A stretch of DNA of 54,355 nucleotides from an uncultured bacterium (GTDB taxonomy: Bacteria > Patescibacteriota > Microgenomatia > UBA1400 > UBA12108). This document shows positions 9,093 to 18,308 of the stretch, piece after piece. The notes under the pieces are model-generated. The model was not told the DNA's origin. It worked only from the letters and a program-made list of their open reading frames with translations, and made no database searches. A program made the position numbers and the translations under genes. Location of the stretch: NCBI GenBank assembly GCA_903945195.1, contig CAJAUT010000013.1, positions 75,473-129,827 on the forward strand, given 5' to 3'. Numbering within the stretch: the stretch's first letter is position 1; each line of letters opens with the position of its first letter.

Positions 9093-11323
9093 ATTGCGGG
9101 AGTGATAACAAGTTTCACATTGTTTGTGTTACTTGGAATTCTTTTGAGTTTGGTGGGCAAGCCTTTGGGGGTGATGGTAACTACTGCACTTTGATAACCT
9201 GGGATCATGCCAGATAAAATAGTTTCTAGAGCTGAAGGGTTTTTACCTTTGATGGAAGAGATAATTTTGGCGGAATCTATGACTGGTAAGAGTGATACTT
9301 GGACCTTTGCTGAACCTTTAACGGTGGTCCCATCTTCGCTGATGGAACTAGCCGTAAGATCTACGGTTGAGGGTAGGTTTGCGCGCACATAACCCATTGG
9401 CACAGCTGTATCAATTGACGAATTTACGAGACTCGTAACATCGTCTGCTTTGTATTTTAGAAGCGTGGCTTTGACAGACATAGAGAGTTTGAGGCTTTTG
9501 GCTGGGTCGCCAGTTTTATTTGTGTAGATAACACCATCTGATTTGATAGAGTCCTCGATCAAATAAGTGCCTACTCCTGGATTTATAGAGCTAGATGATG
9601 ATTTAAGTTTGTCCAAAAGTTCGGCGGTCAGTTCTTTGGCGAGAGTTTTTTGATCGTCTTTGCCTACAACCTGAACTTCTTCGGAAGTACCGCCAGTTAG
9701 CGCAGAGTCGTTTTTGGCTACATAACTATCTTTGCCAAAGCTGGCCACGGTAAACTCTGTGCCTGAAACAATATTGAAGTCTGTGCCTATAGTTGAGGCA
9801 GAAATATCTACATTGGCTTTGCCTGGTACATCTACATAGTCGCTACCTGCAGACTTACTGGCGACAGTGACATCAGAGTCTAGGGTGAATTTGAGAGTGC
9901 CGATAGAAAGAGTTACTCCTTTGGCTAGGGTTTTGACTGCTGAGGTGCGATTGTAGATAGTAACCTCACCTTTTGCGGTCTCTCCTACAGTCTTTTTGCC
10001 TGTGGTTTCCATGATTTTTTCACCTGACTGCGAAACAGAGGTGACCTCGGCTGGAACGACTGCGCCCGAAAAATCAATGGAAGTTTCTACAGTTGATAAA
10101 GTGAGATCAAGTGTTTGATCTAGAGGTTTGGGCACAACAGTGACTGTAACTAGAGCTTTTGGCAGGAAATAGACTAGGTAAAATATAAGGGCAGCAAAAA
10201 GTAATACTCCTCCACCTATCATGACCCAGAGCGATGACATGTGTGGTAGAGAAAATTTGAAAGATGGAAGCGATATCTTTGGGAGGACAATTTTGGGAGC
10301 AACAAATTTGGCTTTTTTGGGAGGTTCTTCTTCCATGACTTCTGCCTCAGCAACTACTGGGGGCTCGTCATCTGGGTCAATAAAATCAATTTTTTCTGTT
10401 TTTTGTGAACTATCGCTAAAACCAATTTCGTCAGCGGTCATAAAACCATCTCCAGAGACGGGTATGACATTTGATTCTTCTACATCTTCCATTTCTTCCA
10501 CTTCTTCTTGTTCTACTTCTTCTACAACTGGCTCTTTGACGGTTGTGGCTACAACTGAAAGTCCTAAACTCTTGGCTACTTCGGATCCTCCTGCCACAGA
10601 TAGGGCGCGGATGGCTACGTCTTTTGCAAGTGCTTCGATCTTGGGCGTATGGAGGAAATTGAACTGAGTGGGCCAATCGGTACTTAGTAAGTTTTGAATG
10701 ATGTCGTCTAGGTTGTGCATGCTATTAAAGAGGATGATGCGACTGGGCAAGTTGTCTAGGACTTTAAATCTAGCGATACCTTCTGTCACGTCTTCAACCA
10801 CATCATCGCTTCTACCGATAGTCTCGACTGCTTCGATGTGGCCTAGACGCACTAGTAAAATAGTGAGCTCGTCGCGACTGACCTGGATCATAATGGAGGT
10901 GGTGGGAGTACCTTCTTGCATCTTGAGATAGCTCAGAACACTGTCGGTGATGATGACGTACCCAATGGCAACTAGTTCTAGCTCTTTGCGGATTTTGGCG
11001 ATGAACTCTTTTTTGACACCCAAGACACCAGTTTTATCGGTCCAGCTATGTGGGATACCCAAGATGACCTCTGATGGCTCGTCTTCGATACCTTCTGTAG
11101 CACTAGAGATGGTGGCGTCGACGGCAGTGATGAGCTCGGTTGTCGTACCAGTATCGCCGTCCCATTCTACGGGAGTACCTATAGAGATGATTTCTGTGGC
11201 TTGGCTTACTACACTCCAGACTGAGGCCTGGACGACTTCGTCAGTTAAAATGAGGGCGAGAAATTTCTTTGGTTCTTCTTTGCCTGATCCTTTTAGTTTG
11301 CCCAAAAAATTGCCTAATTCCAT
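9089..11323 (-). CDS. Membrane protein with N-terminal actin-like (PilM/FtsA-like) region and C-terminal baseplate-J-like extracytoplasmic region
   Basis: 744 aa; actin-like N half, central TM (MSSLWVMIGGGVLLFAALIFYLVYFL), C half with repeated beta segments. Confidence 0.6.
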   Translation of the reverse strand: MELGNFLGKLKGSGKEEPKKFLALILTDEVVQASVWSVVSQATEIISIGTPVEWDGDTGTTTELITAVDATISSATEGIEDEPSEVILGIPHSWTDKTGVLGVKKEFIAKIRKELELVAIGYVIITDSVLSYLKMQEGTPTTSIMIQVSRDELTILLVRLGHIEAVETIGRSDDVVEDVTEGIARFKVLDNLPSRIILFNSMHNLDDIIQNLLSTDWPTQFNFLHTPKIEALAKDVAIRALSVAGGSEVAKSLGLSVVATTVKEPVVEEVEQEEVEEMEDVEESNVIPVSGDGFMTADEIGFSDSSQKTEKIDFIDPDDEPPVVAEAEVMEEEPPKKAKFVAPKIVLPKISLPSFKFSLPHMSSLWVMIGGGVLLFAALIFYLVYFLPKALVTVTVVPKPLDQTLDLTLSTVETSIDFSGAVVPAEVTSVSQSGEKIMETTGKKTVGETAKGEVTIYNRTSAVKTLAKGVTLSIGTLKFTLDSDVTVASKSAGSDYVDVPGKANVDISASTIGTDFNIVSGTEFTVASFGKDSYVAKNDSALTGGTSEEVQVVGKDDQKTLAKELTAELLDKLKSSSSSINPGVGTYLIEDSIKSDGVIYTNKTGDPAKSLKLSMSVKATLLKYKADDVTSLVNSSIDTAVPMGYVRANLPSTVDLTASSISEDGTTVKGSAKVQVSLLPVIDSAKIISSIKGKNPSALETILSGMIPGYQSAVVTITPKGLPTKLKRIPSNTNNVKLVITPAI

Positions 11324-11348
11324 ATATACAGCTTAGCACAAATTAAAC

Positions 11349-12875
11349 TCAATAAGTCCTAAAACTACCCACATATCCTGAGTGAGATCCTGGAAGATTT
11401 GGATCCTCGCCGTAATCAATTTCAAATGAAATTTGGCTATTAGCTGGAAACCCTTCACCACTAACTGGCTCTATGATTGCTTGATTTAGGAATAATTTGG
11501 TAATTTTAATTGGGGTCTCGACATTATTAACTTTAAATATGTATGGAATCGTTATGTCTCCAAAAGCATAATAGTAACAATTGATACAACTATTATCTCT
11601 TTGTCTAAAATAGCGTACTTTTTTCCCATCTACGACTTCGATGGGACTAGTGAAGTGGGCTATCATGACTGCGGGCTGAGATTTAGATACCATTGATTTG
11701 GTGGGATTGTTGATAAGCAATTCACTTCCATCTGCATAATGGGCATAATACAAGTCTTGAACTTGATCTAGATCAAACACTTTGAGTAAAAATTCACCAA
11801 TTTTTCCTGGATAGCTATTTACAATTAAGTAATATCTAGCTCCTGATGGAGGCTCATTGTTCCCCCCTATCCCGATTCTTGTGCCTGCTTTAGTGATCAA
11901 ATTGCCTGCTTGATCATATAGTTCACTTTGGATAAAAGATCCAGTAGTTTTCAATGCTTCTTTCCCTTCTTCGGCCAACACTTCAACTCTCTGTCCAGGC
12001 AAAACCACAAAAGTGTAAAGTCTAGCAAAGCCTTCTTTATATGCTTTGTCTGTTTGAGATAATCTCTCTGGATATGGTCCTGCCATGATCTCAATCTCTT
12101 TCCAATCGGCAATATTAAAGCCTGCAATAGAGGCGATTTGCACAGATCCACTAGGAGTAGAGGATTCCTGCGCCGATACTTTGGGGATTAAGAAATTTGG
12201 AATAGAGTAAGTTTGCTTGGTTGAAGGAGAAATGATTTTAATTAATGAGACTTTATATTTTGCGATTGATGATTGGTCACCGTAGAGAGTCAGTAGGGCT
12301 GTGTTGATGCCCAGATTTTTTTTAACTTGAACCACCTCTCTAGTGGATGAGAGAAATTTTTCCTTGCCTGTAAAAACCTGCAGATCACCCTCTATGATTG
12401 GTTCTCCCAACTCTAGATAAAGATTGGGAGCAAATTCGTTGCTGGGCCCTATTTGGACGTCTACATAAACTGAAGTTTTGGTGGACTCGGCGGGAAACAA
12501 TCTTGCTGCGAGAACGTTGTTTGATTTGCTTGAAATACTAATTTTCCAGCCAGCAGGTATATTTATCTTTTGCCCTGAGACGCTTAGACTACTGCTTGAG
12601 TCTAGTTCAAGTTCTTGTGTGGATGGAGAATCATTATTATCAATTGTTGTTGTCTCGGGCGGGACTAGTGTGGAGTCAGATTTTTTTGCAATCAAGGAAT
12701 TAAATTTAGAATAACCAAGATAGGCAAGAGCTAAGACAACTAATAAAATGACTAGGAATACTGGGAGAAAAATTTTCTTTTGTGATGGTGGATTAATTAA
12801 TTGTGCTGGCGGTTCGATAACAGGATTTGCAGAAGTTTCAGATGATACTGTCTGCTCAGCATTAAGTTCTTCCAT
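11349..12875 (-). CDS. Hypothetical single-TM surface protein
   Basis: 508 aa; cytoplasmic N-tail, TM, beta-rich extracytoplasmic part. Confidence 0.7.
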   Translation of the reverse strand: MEELNAEQTVSSETSANPVIEPPAQLINPPSQKKIFLPVFLVILLVVLALAYLGYSKFNSLIAKKSDSTLVPPETTTIDNNDSPSTQELELDSSSSLSVSGQKINIPAGWKISISSKSNNVLAARLFPAESTKTSVYVDVQIGPSNEFAPNLYLELGEPIIEGDLQVFTGKEKFLSSTREVVQVKKNLGINTALLTLYGDQSSIAKYKVSLIKIISPSTKQTYSIPNFLIPKVSAQESSTPSGSVQIASIAGFNIADWKEIEIMAGPYPERLSQTDKAYKEGFARLYTFVVLPGQRVEVLAEEGKEALKTTGSFIQSELYDQAGNLITKAGTRIGIGGNNEPPSGARYYLIVNSYPGKIGEFLLKVFDLDQVQDLYYAHYADGSELLINNPTKSMVSKSQPAVMIAHFTSPIEVVDGKKVRYFRQRDNSCINCYYYAFGDITIPYIFKVNNVETPIKITKLFLNQAIIEPVSGEGFPANSQISFEIDYGEDPNLPGSHSGYVGSFRTY

Positions 12876-12914
12876 AAAAGCAATTCTACTACATCTCTAC
12901 TTGCAATAGAAAGA

Positions 12915-14693
12915 CTATTTAAGCCTGGCGTAGATGCGGCGCTTGCCAGAGCCAAGAGACTCGTCTTTGTAAATTTCGATCGCGCCTATGACACCAGTAC
13001 GTTCAACGTGTGGGCCGCCACAGAGTTCGCGTGAGTAGTCCCCTATTCTATAAACACTAACTTTGTCTGGGTATTTGTCGGCAAAGAAAGCTTTGACACC
13101 ACTTTCAAGTGCCATCTTTTTATCTTCGATAGTTTTGACAACTGGCAGGTCAGCTTTGATTTTAGTGTTTATGATGGATCCTATTTCTTTGATTTGCTCA
13201 GCTGTAGGTTTTCCAGAATAGGTATAGTCGAAACGTAGCCTTTCACTTGTGATATTTGACCCCGCTTGGGAGATTTCGCTACCCAGGACATCGTATAAAG
13301 CTTGATGAAGTAGATGGGTGGCGGTGTGATATTTGGTCGTGATCTCGCCCTGATCAGCTAGACCACCTTTAAACATGCCAGCGCTGGCTGTGCGACTCCC
13401 CTCTTTGTGTATCGCAAAGATTTTGTCGAACTCTGCCTGATCTAGAGTGATGTTTTTTTCGGCTAGGAGGTCGCGCGTGATTTCGTAAGGGAAGCCTAGA
13501 CTCTGATAAAGATTGAACGCAAACTGAGCGTCAATTTTGTTTATATCTGTTCGTTCTATTTCTTTAAGACCTTTGTCTAAAGCTTTGCCGAATTTGTCGA
13601 GCTCCGCTATAACCACGGCTTGGACATGATCTAGGGAGGAAGCATCGATGAAACCAGCGTCTGAGTATTCTTTGACTATGGCTGGGATACATTCTTTAAA
13701 GATAAGTTTGGCATCTGCACCAAGTAAACGAACCCTCACGGCTGCACGACGTAAAAGTCTGCGTAGGATATAGCCTTGGAGTTTGTTGCTGGGCTCTGTA
13801 CCTTGGGCGATCATAAATGCAGCGGCACGCAAGTGATCAGCCACCACTCGCATAGGAGACATGTAGACGCCCTCGTACTTTTTGCCGCTAGATTTTTCGA
13901 TTGCAGCGATGAGGGAACTAAACATGTCGATTTTGAAAACATCTGGATCGTTGTTGACGGCGGCTACTAACCTTTCTAGTCCTCCGCCAAAATCTACGTT
14001 TTGAGCAGGTAGTGGTTCTAGACCTTTTTCAGTTTTGACATATGCCATAAAGACTGAGTTGCCGATTTCCATAAATCTGCCACAATCGCAGTTTGGGTGA
14101 CATTTGTCACCATATTTAGAGTCGTGCACAACATCCGTAAACTCAAAAAATACTTCGCTCGTTGGGCCACCGATCTCACCTACTGGCATTTGATCTGGAG
14201 TTCCTGCTCTACTCCACCAGTTTTTCTTGCCAGGGTAATAAAAGATGTGGTCGTCTTTGACCCCTAGCGACTGCCAAATTTTGTATGCCTCTAGATCTTT
14301 TTCAACGAAATCATTGCCTTCGAACAAGGTCACATATAGTTTGTCAGGTGACAATCCCAGTTCTTTGGTCAAGAATTCCCAGACCCAGGGCAATTGTTCT
14401 TTTTTAAAATAGTCACCTAGTGACCAGTTGCCTAACATCTCAAACATGCAAGTGTGTCTATTGTCGCCGACTTCCTCGATATCTTCGGAGCGGAAACTGG
14501 GCTGAGAGTCTACGATCCGCTTGCCCATGGAGTGAGGTTCGCCTTTTAGGTACGGCACCATTTGTTGCATGCCAGAACTAGTAAAGAGTGTGGTTGGGTC
14601 ATCAGGTGGGATGATCGGGGCTGCAGGGATCACGGCATGACCACGACTCTCAAAAAACTTTAGATACTTGGATCGGATTTCACTGGCTTTCAT
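12915..14693 (-). CDS. alaS: Alanyl-tRNA synthetase, short form
   Basis: MKASEIRSKYLKFFESRGH, GLERLVAAVNN, editing motifs HTATHLLHQAL and CGGPHVERTG; ends right after the editing domain (592 aa). Confidence 0.95.
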   Translation of the reverse strand: MKASEIRSKYLKFFESRGHAVIPAAPIIPPDDPTTLFTSSGMQQMVPYLKGEPHSMGKRIVDSQPSFRSEDIEEVGDNRHTCMFEMLGNWSLGDYFKKEQLPWVWEFLTKELGLSPDKLYVTLFEGNDFVEKDLEAYKIWQSLGVKDDHIFYYPGKKNWWSRAGTPDQMPVGEIGGPTSEVFFEFTDVVHDSKYGDKCHPNCDCGRFMEIGNSVFMAYVKTEKGLEPLPAQNVDFGGGLERLVAAVNNDPDVFKIDMFSSLIAAIEKSSGKKYEGVYMSPMRVVADHLRAAAFMIAQGTEPSNKLQGYILRRLLRRAAVRVRLLGADAKLIFKECIPAIVKEYSDAGFIDASSLDHVQAVVIAELDKFGKALDKGLKEIERTDINKIDAQFAFNLYQSLGFPYEITRDLLAEKNITLDQAEFDKIFAIHKEGSRTASAGMFKGGLADQGEITTKYHTATHLLHQALYDVLGSEISQAGSNITSERLRFDYTYSGKPTAEQIKEIGSIINTKIKADLPVVKTIEDKKMALESGVKAFFADKYPDKVSVYRIGDYSRELCGGPHVERTGVIGAIEIYKDESLGSGKRRIYARLK

Positions 14694-14748
14694 GAGGTGT
14701 ATTGTAGCAAACCAAATATTAGATTGACATATGACCTATAATTGTCTT

Positions 14749-14931
14749 ATGAGCAACGAAACATTTAGAGAAAAGATTATTGGCTTAGTGATAGCTTCCG
14801 AATTTTTACTTGGAGCTATTTTGACTCACATTCCAGGGTTGGAAAATTTAGGGGTTTTACTATCTCTGTCTGGTATGGCATGTGGGGTAGCTGCTACGTC
14901 AAACACTATCAATCACGAGAAAAAACTCTAA
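14749..14931 (+). CDS. Small hypothetical membrane protein
   Basis: MSNETFREKIIGLVIASEFLLGAILTHIPG; start moved from 14731 because the upstream codons contain a TATAAT box. Confidence 0.6.
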   Translation: MSNETFREKIIGLVIASEFLLGAILTHIPGLENLGVLLSLSGMACGVAATSNTINHEKKL

Positions 14932-15276
14932 CTATTTTCCTAGTTTTGAACCCATGCGCTGGAAAAAGTTCTTTTTTGGGGTGGATTTGGCGGGTTCTGT
15001 GACTTCTACGACTTTTTCGGCAGCGCTGTTGATAGTTGCTCTTGCGGCATCCATCGTCTTTTGAAGTTCTTGGATTTTGTCGGCTAGGGCAGGATTCTCG
15101 CCTAGATCTTTGAGAGTTTCGCTTGCATTTTCTTTTAGCTTGCTCAGGATTTCTTTACCTTCTTCGCTGTTTGTCAAAAAATGTAAACCTGCAGCTCCAA
15201 GAATGACGCCAAGCAAAAGGCCAGAAGTGAATCCTGAACTATCTTGATGGTTAGAGCAATTTTTGCAGTCTGACAT
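14932..15276 (-). CDS. YtxH-like membrane protein
   Basis: MSDCKNCSNHQDSSGFTSGLLLGVILGAAGLHFLTNSEEGKEILSKLKE; the ORF track extends it artificially upstream. Confidence 0.7.
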   Translation of the reverse strand: MSDCKNCSNHQDSSGFTSGLLLGVILGAAGLHFLTNSEEGKEILSKLKENASETLKDLGENPALADKIQELQKTMDAARATINSAAEKVVEVTEPAKSTPKKNFFQRMGSKLGK

Positions 15277-15278
15277 AT

Positions 15279-15545
15279 TTATTTTTTTGTTTTTGACGAA
15301 AAAGCTTTGGTGACGAGGCCAACTAGCTGCATACCACTTTCGAGACTGGTAAACATATGAGAGAGAGTCGAGGAACCACGAGTAAGACTGCGAGAAAGAA
15401 ATCCTACATCTTCGATAATCATGTCGGTCTTGCGAAGAGTTTCTTTGGCGTCTTTGAGGAGTCCGATGATCTGGATGCCGATGATGATCAGGATCACAGA
15501 GACGACGACAATGACAATAAGTAAAATAATTTGTGGCAGGTCCAT
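15279..15545 (-). CDS. DUF948-like small membrane protein
   Basis: 88 aa; N-terminal TM and amphipathic helix. Confidence 0.55.
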   Translation of the reverse strand: MDLPQIILLIVIVVVSVILIIIGIQIIGLLKDAKETLRKTDMIIEDVGFLSRSLTRGSSTLSHMFTSLESGMQLVGLVTKAFSSKTKK

Positions 15546-15562
15546 ACAGACATACTAGCACG

Positions 15563-16189
15563 TTATTTACTTACAGTGAAGGTGCGCTCGACGAGAGTGG
15601 ACTTGCCCTGACGATTGGTCGCTTCAACAAGTACTGAGTGAGTGCCTCCGGGGAAGACCAAGTCTAGAGTAAACTGACCATTTTGATCCAAGATGACAAG
15701 CTGTCCATTTACCTTTACTGTCGCATCGCTGTCGGCAGTCCCTTTGAAGGTAACTTTTTCACCATAAGTGTCATTGTTTTGCGGTTGGATTAGTTTGATT
15801 TTTGGCAAGCTCCACCAGGAAATGAGTTGGATTCCTAAAAATCCCACAAAGGCCACAACGGCAATACTAGTTAAAATTAGCGAGACGGAGATAAATCTGG
15901 GTTTACTATTTACTGGTTCTACGAGACCCCTAGGGATAATTTCTCCTTTTGAATTTTGCGTAAAATCACGCCTAAACATGGCTACCATCGTGTCTGGATT
16001 TAAATATAAAAAAGTTGCGTAGTTGCGAAGGAATCCCTTGGCAAAGGTGGAAGAAGGAAGACGCGCATAGTCGGAATTTTCGATGGCTTCTAAAAACTCA
16101 ACTTTGATTTTGGTTTTTTTCGAGACGTCCTCTAGAGATAATTCTTTTAAAAGTCTTTTCTCTTTTAACAAATCACCTGCTGTTTTCAT
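15563..16189 (-). CDS. RodZ-like helix-turn-helix membrane protein
   Basis: GDLLKEKRLLKELSLEDVSKKTKIKVEFLEAIE HTH, TM, and beta-rich C-terminal domain. Confidence 0.8.
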   Translation of the reverse strand: MKTAGDLLKEKRLLKELSLEDVSKKTKIKVEFLEAIENSDYARLPSSTFAKGFLRNYATFLYLNPDTMVAMFRRDFTQNSKGEIIPRGLVEPVNSKPRFISVSLILTSIAVVAFVGFLGIQLISWWSLPKIKLIQPQNNDTYGEKVTFKGTADSDATVKVNGQLVILDQNGQFTLDLVFPGGTHSVLVEATNRQGKSTLVERTFTVSK

Positions 16190-18306
16190 ACTGCCTCACG
16201 ACTCTTTAGTTCCTCTAGATTGGCTACTAGAATTGGACGAGGTTTGGCGCCTTCGGCTGGTCCTATGACTCCAGCTTGTTCTAGTTGATCCATGATTTTG
16301 GCGGCACGATTGTAGCCTAGGGACATGCGACGCTGTAGATAACTAGTTGAGGCTTTACCTGCCGATATCACAACGCTTGCGGCTTCTTCAAATGCTGGGT
16401 CGCGAGCTGTACTTGTCTCTCCACCATCTTCGTCGCCCAGATATTTCTCGGTCACTTCTTCTTTGTACTGGACGGCTTCTTCACCACTAGCTTTTAAGAA
16501 ATCTATAAGAGCTTTGATCTCTGAGTTGGTGACATACGTGCCTTGAATACGAGCCGGTAAAGGCCTATCTGGTGGGACAAATAGCATGTCTCCTTTGCCT
16601 AGGAGCTTCTCGGCTCCAGGACTGTCGATAATGACGCGTGAGTCGATCATAGAGGCTACGTTGAAGGCGATGCGAGTAGGGATATTGGCTTTGATAAGTC
16701 CAGTGATCACATTGACTGATGGACGCTGTGTAGCCACGATCAAGTGGATACCCGTGGCACGAGCCATCTGCGCTAACCTCACGATGAGCTCCTCTACCTT
16801 GGAAGGAGCAGTGAGCATGATATCTGCAAGCTCGTCGATCACAATGACAATATATTCCATGGCAGTGAAACCACTGGCTTCGTTGTAGTCTTCGATGTTT
16901 CTGGCCCCTACTTCGGCAAACATTTTGTAACGACGATCCATTTCTTTGGTCGCCCATTGCAAAGCCGAAATTACGCGCTCGGTGTCTGTGATCACGGGAG
17001 TCAAAAGATGTGGGATGCCGTTGTAACCGGTGAGCTCGACACGTTTGGGATCGACCATGATAAATCTGAGCTCTTGGGGAGAATTTCTAAACAGTAGAGT
17101 TGTAATGATGGTGTTGATACATACTGATTTACCAGAACCTGTAGAGCCTGCAACTAAAGCGTGGGGCATTTTTTTGATGTCTGCCATGGCTGGGGCACCA
17201 GAGACTCCCAGTCCTAGACCTACGGCTAGGCGACTCTTTTCTTTTTTCATATCTGGGTGATTCATGATCTCGTAAAGGGTCACATATTCTGGGCTGCGAT
17301 TTGGGATCTCGATACCAACTAGGTTACGACCTGGGATAGGAGCTTCGATACGGATTTGACCTGTTGGGGCAGCTAGTGCTAGTGCCAGATCAGTTTGCAA
17401 AGCTTTGATCTTTGAGAGTTTGGTGCCTTCGGCGATCTTGATGGCGTACTGGGTGATAGCTGGACCGCCATTGACCTCGGCTACTTTGGCGCGGATACCA
17501 AAGGAGTCTAGGGTCGACTCGATGATGCTAGCATTTTCTTTGATGTCGCCACGATCTGCTTTACTACCTCGCTCTTTGGAGAGCAGCGAAAGTGGTGGAT
17601 ATTTCCAGATTTTTGTAGTGCCATCTTCATTGATTGAGGTATTGATTTGAGCTTCAAAGTCGGGCGTCACTTCGCGCTTTAAAAGTGGTTTACCAGGTAC
17701 GACCTCTTCTTTGGCTTCGTTGTTTGGAATGTTGATTTTGGTTTTGACATTGTCAGCATTGAACAATTTTGGAATTGAAAGATTTGATTTTAGGGGAACA
17801 TCTTTTTTGTCTTTTGAAAAAGCATTTTTGATAGTACTAAACCCACCTGCTATCCACATGACAAAATCTTCAAGGGGAGTATTTGTGAGTACCATAACAC
17901 CAATAAACATGACGGCAAAATAGATGATTGCAGCCCCTGCACTAGTTAAAAAGATGGCGATAGAACTAAAGATAGTTTCACCTAGGGTGCCCGCTCTACT
18001 TAGTCCAAGAAGCCCTGTAAAGATGAGGGTGCCACCAAGTAAAAGTGAAGGACTGGCTAGTGACCATTTGAGAGAGGTCATCATAAGACTAATCGATAGC
18101 AAAAGAAATGGCACGACAAACATGGTCCAGCCAAAGCCGCGATACATAACAGAATAAACAGTCGTAAGAACGCTACCTGAGCGGGTGAAGGAGAGTAAAG
18201 TAATGAGCGCGAGCGTCCCAAAAATGACTGAGATAATACTGTAGATGATGTCTTTTTTCAGCTTTAATTTAAACGGGTTTTTACGCCTGCCTCTTTTGTG
18301 AGCCAT
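16186..18306 (-). CDS. ftsK: DNA translocase FtsK/SpoIIIE
   Basis: N-terminal TMs; PHALVAGSTGSGKSVCINTI Walker A; VIVIDELADIM Walker B; C-terminal winged helix. Confidence 0.96.
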   Translation of the reverse strand: MAHKRGRRKNPFKLKLKKDIIYSIISVIFGTLALITLLSFTRSGSVLTTVYSVMYRGFGWTMFVVPFLLLSISLMMTSLKWSLASPSLLLGGTLIFTGLLGLSRAGTLGETIFSSIAIFLTSAGAAIIYFAVMFIGVMVLTNTPLEDFVMWIAGGFSTIKNAFSKDKKDVPLKSNLSIPKLFNADNVKTKINIPNNEAKEEVVPGKPLLKREVTPDFEAQINTSINEDGTTKIWKYPPLSLLSKERGSKADRGDIKENASIIESTLDSFGIRAKVAEVNGGPAITQYAIKIAEGTKLSKIKALQTDLALALAAPTGQIRIEAPIPGRNLVGIEIPNRSPEYVTLYEIMNHPDMKKEKSRLAVGLGLGVSGAPAMADIKKMPHALVAGSTGSGKSVCINTIITTLLFRNSPQELRFIMVDPKRVELTGYNGIPHLLTPVITDTERVISALQWATKEMDRRYKMFAEVGARNIEDYNEASGFTAMEYIVIVIDELADIMLTAPSKVEELIVRLAQMARATGIHLIVATQRPSVNVITGLIKANIPTRIAFNVASMIDSRVIIDSPGAEKLLGKGDMLFVPPDRPLPARIQGTYVTNSEIKALIDFLKASGEEAVQYKEEVTEKYLGDEDGGETSTARDPAFEEAASVVISAGKASTSYLQRRMSLGYNRAAKIMDQLEQAGVIGPAEGAKPRPILVANLEELKSREAV

Positions 18307-18308
18307 AG

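Noticed and set aside
10221-10667. 148-aa plus-strand ORF opposite the actin-like/baseplate gene
   Set aside because: Ser/Thr-rich antisense shadow of an acidic coding region.
17520-17600. LSKERGSKADRGD segment of FtsK considered as another in-frame repeat insertion
   Set aside because: The region aligns naturally with the variable LPPLSLL...IKENA linker of FtsK; no palindrome seen in the DNA.
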